Assembly: GCA_020216985.1 (NCBI GenBank)
Contig: JAIWOH010000198.1
Span: 1 to 10,000, forward strand
DNA from: Nitrospira sp.
GTDB lineage: Bacteria > Nitrospirota > Nitrospiria > Nitrospirales > Nitrospiraceae
Direction of reading: 5' to 3'
DNA: 10,000 nt
Shown: in pieces, positions 6,937-10,000 of the stretch
Layout of the letters: every line of letters starts with the position of its first letter
Position numbering within the stretch: the stretch's first letter is position 1
Program-made: the position numbers and the translations under genes
The notes under the pieces: model-generated
What the model saw: the letters and a program-made list of their open reading frames with translations, nothing else
Told to the model about the DNA's origin: nothing
The model's database searches: none

Positions 6937-7650
6937 ATGGCTCGACTCGGTGTCAATATTGATCACGTTGCAACCTTGCGACAAGCACGGGGCGGAGCCG
7001 ACCCCGATCCGCTGGCGGCGGCCGTGTTGGTCGAGCTGGCCGGTGCGGACGGGCTCGTGGTCCACCTTCGTGAAGACCGACGACACATTCAAGATCGCGA
7101 CCTCCAGCTTCTCCGGGAAATCACCCGCACCAAGCTGGATCTCGAAATGGCGGCGGACGAGGCGATGATCAAGATCGCCCTGACCGTCAAACCGGATTTG
7201 GTGACCCTCGTTCCGGAAAAACGGCAGGAACTCACTACGGAGGGCGGCCTGGATGTCATGGGGCAACGCGAGCGAATCGAGCGCGCGGTCGGACTCCTCC
7301 ACAACGGTGGAATTCCCGTCAGCTTGTTTGTCGAGCCCGATCTCCAGCAGATCAAGGCGGCGCATAAAATTGCCGCCGATTTCGTCGAGCTGCACACGGG
7401 ACGCTACGCAAACGCCACAAGGTCCAAAGAGGCCGACGCCGAATACGAAGCGATCGCCCAGGCGGCCAAGCTGGCTTACAAGCTCGGAATGGGCGTAAAC
7501 GCCGGACATGGATTGAACTATCGGAACGTGAAACGATTGACCCACATTCCGGAAATCGTGGAATACAACATCGGCCATAGTATCGTCGCACGGGCCGTCT
7601 TCGTGGGTCTGCCACAGGCCGTCAAAGAAATGAAGGTCTTGCTCGGTTGA
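6937..7650 (+). CDS. pdxJ: Pyridoxine 5'-phosphate synthase
   Basis: Condenses 1-deoxy-D-xylulose 5-phosphate with 3-amino-2-oxopropyl phosphate to pyridoxine 5'-phosphate, the ring-closing step of the DXP-dependent vitamin B6 pathway. The 237-residue length is standard. Visible signatures are [14 protein letters not shown] (5-18), [11 protein letters not shown] (43-53, with His43), LDLEMA with Glu70, [17 protein letters not shown] (90-106), ELHTGRYA (151-158), NAGHGLNY with His191, and [10 protein letters not shown] near the end. These correspond to the catalytic His/Glu/His set of E. coli PdxJ. ATG 6937 has GAGG seven bases upstream. The gene is divergent from the PLP-requiring aminotransferase operon. 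The acpS gene that follows pdxJ in many bacteria is absent here; a 162-base gap leads to nnr. That gap has only a TCACGTGA palindrome (7688-7695) and no clear terminator. Confidence 0.97.
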   Translation: MARLGVNIDHVATLRQARGGADPDPLAAAVLVELAGADGLVVHLREDRRHIQDRDLQLLREITRTKLDLEMAADEAMIKIALTVKPDLVTLVPEKRQELTTEGGLDVMGQRERIERAVGLLHNGGIPVSLFVEPDLQQIKAAHKIAADFVELHTGRYANATRSKEADAEYEAIAQAAKLAYKLGMGVNAGHGLNYRNVKRLTHIPEIVEYNIGHSIVARAVFVGLPQAVKEMKVLLG

Positions 7651-7812
7651 TCCTCGCAATGTCGCTCCGTGCCGTCTCCCGATCCTTTCACGTGAGGGGC
7701 CGTGTGGGAGTTCGGGTCTCTCCTCGATCAATGCGATCCTGGGTGTAGGCCTCCCTAAATGGCCGTGCCTCTCTCCTTCGTCAACTTGTTTCAGGACCGT
7801 CAGAGGTCGAAG

Positions 7813-9369
7813 ATGCTCAGGGTCGTTACCGGCGCGCAAATGCAAGAACTGGATCGGCGTACGATCGCCGAAGCCGGCATTCCGGCAAGGGTGCTCATGG
7901 AGCGAGCCGGCCTCGGAGTCGCGACCGCCGTGCTGGAGCGGTTCGGACCGATAAAAGGCAAGCGCGTCACGGCTCTGTGCGGCAAAGGAAACAACGGCGG
8001 CGATGGATTCGTCGCCGCCAGGCTCTTGCACCGTGAAGGAGCGAAGGTCCATGCGGTGATCACGACCCCGCCCTCCGATTTGAGCCCGGATGCCTCATTC
8101 ATGTATCGGCGCTTTGTGCGGCTGGCCGGAAAATCCAGCGCCCATCTTTTTACCTCACGAGAGCAACTCATCGCTCTTTTGCAAGAGAGCGACGTTTTGA
8201 TCGATGCGCTTCTTGGCACCGGCCTGACTTCGGAAATTTCCGGTCGATATGCCGACGTCATTGATTGCATCAATGACGCAGGTCGCCCCGTGGTGGCCGT
8301 CGATCTCCCATCCGGTCTCCATGCCGATACCGGCCGGACGTTGGGCCGCGCCGTGCGAGCTTCGATCACGGTGTCGTTTGGTTTACCGAAGTTGGGCCTC
8401 TTCCAAAATGACGGTATCGATCTTGCCGGATCGGTCAAGATCGTGGACCTCGGCTTCCCCTCCGCTTTGGTCGATTCCGTCAACAGCCGCGTCATGTTGA
8501 TTACACCGACTTTCGTGCGGGCATCCCTGCCGCCGCGCAAGGCTTCGAGTCATAAGGGGACCTTCGGCCATGCCGGGATCATCGCCGGGTCTGTCGGAAA
8601 AACGGGAGCGGCGGCAATGGCGGCGACGGCGGCCCTTCGAGTCGGAGCCGGTCTTGTGACCGTTGCCGTTCCATCCAGCGTGAACGACATTCTTGAAGCG
8701 AAATTACTGGAAGTCATGACGGCGCCGATGCCTGAAACGAAAGCTCGAACGTTCTCTCGCACCGCTTTTGACCGTTTGTCGGCATTCATCGCGGCAAGAA
8801 CGGCGGTGGCCATCGGGCCCGGACTATCGACTCATCCGGAAACGGTGGAGCTCGTTCAAGCCTTGGTCGGACAACTGGATCGCCCTTCCGTCCTTGATGC
8901 AGATGCCTTGAACGCGCTGGCGGGCCGCGCATCAATGCTGACCACGTGCAAGGTCCCCCCCGTCCTGACACCCCATCCCGGAGAAATGGCCCGTTTGGAC
9001 GCCCATGCCACTGCCCAGACCGTGAATGCCGATCGACTTGGAACGGCTGTCGGTTTCGCCTGTGCGCGAGGGGTGTTCGTCGTCCTTAAAGGAGCTCGCA
9101 CCGTCATAGCCAGACCGGATGGAACCGCGGCCATTTGCCCCACCGGGAATGCGGGTATGGCGACGGCAGGAACCGGCGACGTGCTCACAGGCATGTTGGT
9201 CGGCCTTTTGGCGCAAGGCGTTCCCCAGTGGGAGGCCGCTTGCACCGCCACGTATCTGCACGGATGGGCCGGAGATCTGGTTGCCGCTGAGAAAGGGCAA
9301 GCAGGGCTGATTTCAAGGGATCTCATCGAGAAAATTCCTACAGCTATCAAGATGGCCTATGAGTCGTAA
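7813..9369 (+). CDS. nnr: Bifunctional NAD(P)H-hydrate epimerase and ADP-dependent dehydratase
   Basis: Repairs hydrated NADH and NADPH. The N-terminal domain (about 1-220) epimerises the R form and the C-terminal domain (about 235-515) dehydrates the S form at the expense of ADP or ATP. The N-domain shows GKGNNGGDGFVAARLL (57-72), DALLGTG (131-137) and DLPSGLHADTG (164-174). The ribokinase-like C-domain shows HKGTFGHAGIIAGS (247-260), GAGLVTVAVP (278-287), GPGL (335-338), LDADALNAL (361-369), LTPHPGE (385-391) and TAGTGDVLTGMLVG (451-464) with the probable catalytic Asp456. The length of 518 residues is normal for the fusion. ATG 7813 was preferred because it has GAGG six bases upstream and gives the family N-terminus (VVTGAQMQELDRRT); ATG 7759 would add 18 unrelated residues. 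Its end overlaps the annotated tsaE start by 11 bases. The nnr-tsaE pairing is common in bacteria, where some copies are fused. Confidence 0.96.
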   Translation: MLRVVTGAQMQELDRRTIAEAGIPARVLMERAGLGVATAVLERFGPIKGKRVTALCGKGNNGGDGFVAARLLHREGAKVHAVITTPPSDLSPDASFMYRRFVRLAGKSSAHLFTSREQLIALLQESDVLIDALLGTGLTSEISGRYADVIDCINDAGRPVVAVDLPSGLHADTGRTLGRAVRASITVSFGLPKLGLFQNDGIDLAGSVKIVDLGFPSALVDSVNSRVMLITPTFVRASLPPRKASSHKGTFGHAGIIAGSVGKTGAAAMAATAALRVGAGLVTVAVPSSVNDILEAKLLEVMTAPMPETKARTFSRTAFDRLSAFIAARTAVAIGPGLSTHPETVELVQALVGQLDRPSVLDADALNALAGRASMLTTCKVPPVLTPHPGEMARLDAHATAQTVNADRLGTAVGFACARGVFVVLKGARTVIARPDGTAAICPTGNAGMATAGTGDVLTGMLVGLLAQGVPQWEAACTATYLHGWAGDLVAAEKGQAGLISRDLIEKIPTAIKMAYES

Positions 9370-9973
9370 TGCAACTTCGCCGACCCATCCATGCGTTACT
9401 CTTTCGGTGAAACGTACGCCAAGAGCCAAGGGCCTCGACGTGTGGGAACTTCTTCTCCTTTCGCCGGCCCAGACCGATATCTTGGGACGAACCATCGGGC
9501 GGGCTTTGCGTGAAGGGAACGTGTTGGCGTTGACGGGTGAGCTTGGCTCGGGCAAAACCGCGTTAGTACGTGGGATCGCGACCGGTCTTGGCGTCGCATC
9601 GACGACCGTCAGTAGTCCAACCTTCGTTCTTGTTCACGAATATCAGGGCCGACTTCCCCTTTTTCATCTTGATCTGTACCGGCTGAAGGAACCGACCGAA
9701 GCCGAGACCATCGGGTTATCCAACTATTTTACCGAATTCAGTGTGACAGCCGTGGAATGGGCCGACCGTTTCCCTTTTCTTCTTCCCCAAGACCATCTCG
9801 ACATTTGCCTACGGCACTGGAGCCTGACGCGACGACGGGCCGTATTGAAAGCCACCGGCCCGCGGTCGGCCGATCTTCTCCTCCGTATCAGACGATCATG
9901 GACATCGAGCAGACGGCGGTCGAAGTCCTTCAAAGCCCGTGCTGCGGATCGAGGAAAGGCGTCCGATCGATGA
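9359..9973 (+). CDS. tsaE: tRNA threonylcarbamoyladenosine biosynthesis ATPase TsaE
   Basis: ATPase that works with TsaB and TsaD to install N6-threonylcarbamoyl on A37 of ANN-decoding tRNAs. The Walker A motif is GELGSGKT (60-67, Lys66). SSPTFVLVHEY (85-95), HLDLYRL (103-109) and VEWADRF (132-138) follow in the family order. At 204 residues it is longer than the usual 150-160. The start is uncertain. ATG 9359 lies inside the nnr end with no good ribosome site. GTG 9440 has AAGGG seven bases upstream and gives the usual family N-terminus (WELLLLSPAQTDILG), a 177-residue product. After the normal end near residue 178 there is a tail of about 26 residues rich in Arg, Lys and Ser, overlapping the next gene's upstream region. 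The family call is secure; the N-terminus is not. Confidence 0.93.
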   Translation: MSRNATSPTHPCVTLSVKRTPRAKGLDVWELLLLSPAQTDILGRTIGRALREGNVLALTGELGSGKTALVRGIATGLGVASTTVSSPTFVLVHEYQGRLPLFHLDLYRLKEPTEAETIGLSNYFTEFSVTAVEWADRFPFLLPQDHLDICLRHWSLTRRRAVLKATGPRSADLLLRIRRSWTSSRRRSKSFKARAADRGKASDR

Positions 9974-10000
9974 TTCGCCTCATTCTTGTGGGAATTTTGT
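9970..10000 (+). CDS. 5' end of an unidentified, hydrophobic-start protein (partial)
   Basis: The ATG at 9970 overlaps the tsaE stop (ATGA) and opens MIRLILVGIL before the window ends. The very hydrophobic start suggests a signal anchor or membrane segment. GAGGAAAGG ends ten bases upstream, an acceptable ribosome site, and the 1-base-shifted stop/start overlap implies translational coupling with tsaE. The same frame is open back to an ATG at 9898, which would add 24 residues of unremarkable sequence; I prefer 9970. Only ten codons are visible and I do not recognise the family. Confidence 0.5.
   Translation, partial: MIRLILVGIL

Noticed and set aside
6445..8052. 535-codon minus-strand open frame opposite pdxJ and the spacer
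   Set aside because: It is antisense to well-recognised pdxJ and nnr sequence and crosses the alaC start and promoter. Long antisense frames are common in GC-rich coding DNA.
1..10000. CRISPR array, insertion sequence, prophage or defence system
   Set aside because: No regularly spaced repeats, transposase or recombinase motifs, or defence-type genes were seen. All recognised genes are core metabolism or tRNA modification.

Overview
This window looks like ordinary chromosomal core metabolism from a GC-rich, Gram-negative-type bacterium. Gene order and protein character remind me of Nitrospira (phylum Nitrospirota), but that is recollection and was not searched. There is no sign of a phage, an insertion sequence, a CRISPR array, a tRNA or an rRNA.

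Left edge (1-574): the first 25 codons of an unidentified gene run leftward off the window. Its upstream region is unusually well equipped. It has a strong Shine-Dalgarno, a long 5'-UTR hairpin that pairs fully only in that strand's RNA, a near-consensus sigma-70-type promoter, and a cluster of TTGAAA/TTTCAA half-sites over the -35 box. The rest of this stretch is non-coding and partly AT-rich.

Minus-strand operon (6610 down to 575): five tightly packed genes follow a TTGACT-17-TACAAT promoter. In transcription order they are an AlaC-type aminotransferase, homoserine dehydrogenase (hom), threonine synthase (thrC), a protein of the cofactor-independent phosphoglycerate mutase/'proposed homoserine kinase' family, and aspartokinase (lysC). 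Together they cover the aspartate-family trunk and the threonine branch. The window lacks asd and a classical thrB. The mutase-like protein occupies the place expected for homoserine kinase, but it appears to have lost key metal-binding residues. This is the most unusual point in the window.

Divergent spacer (6611-6936): it carries the operon promoter and two tandem GGTCGACC palindromes.

Plus-strand genes (6937-10000): pdxJ (pyridoxine 5'-phosphate synthase), a bifunctional NAD(P)H-hydrate epimerase/dehydratase (nnr), tsaE (the ATPase of tRNA t6A synthesis), and the first codons of a further small or membrane protein overlapping the tsaE stop. PdxJ feeds PLP synthesis, and both the aminotransferase and ThrC across the spacer need PLP.
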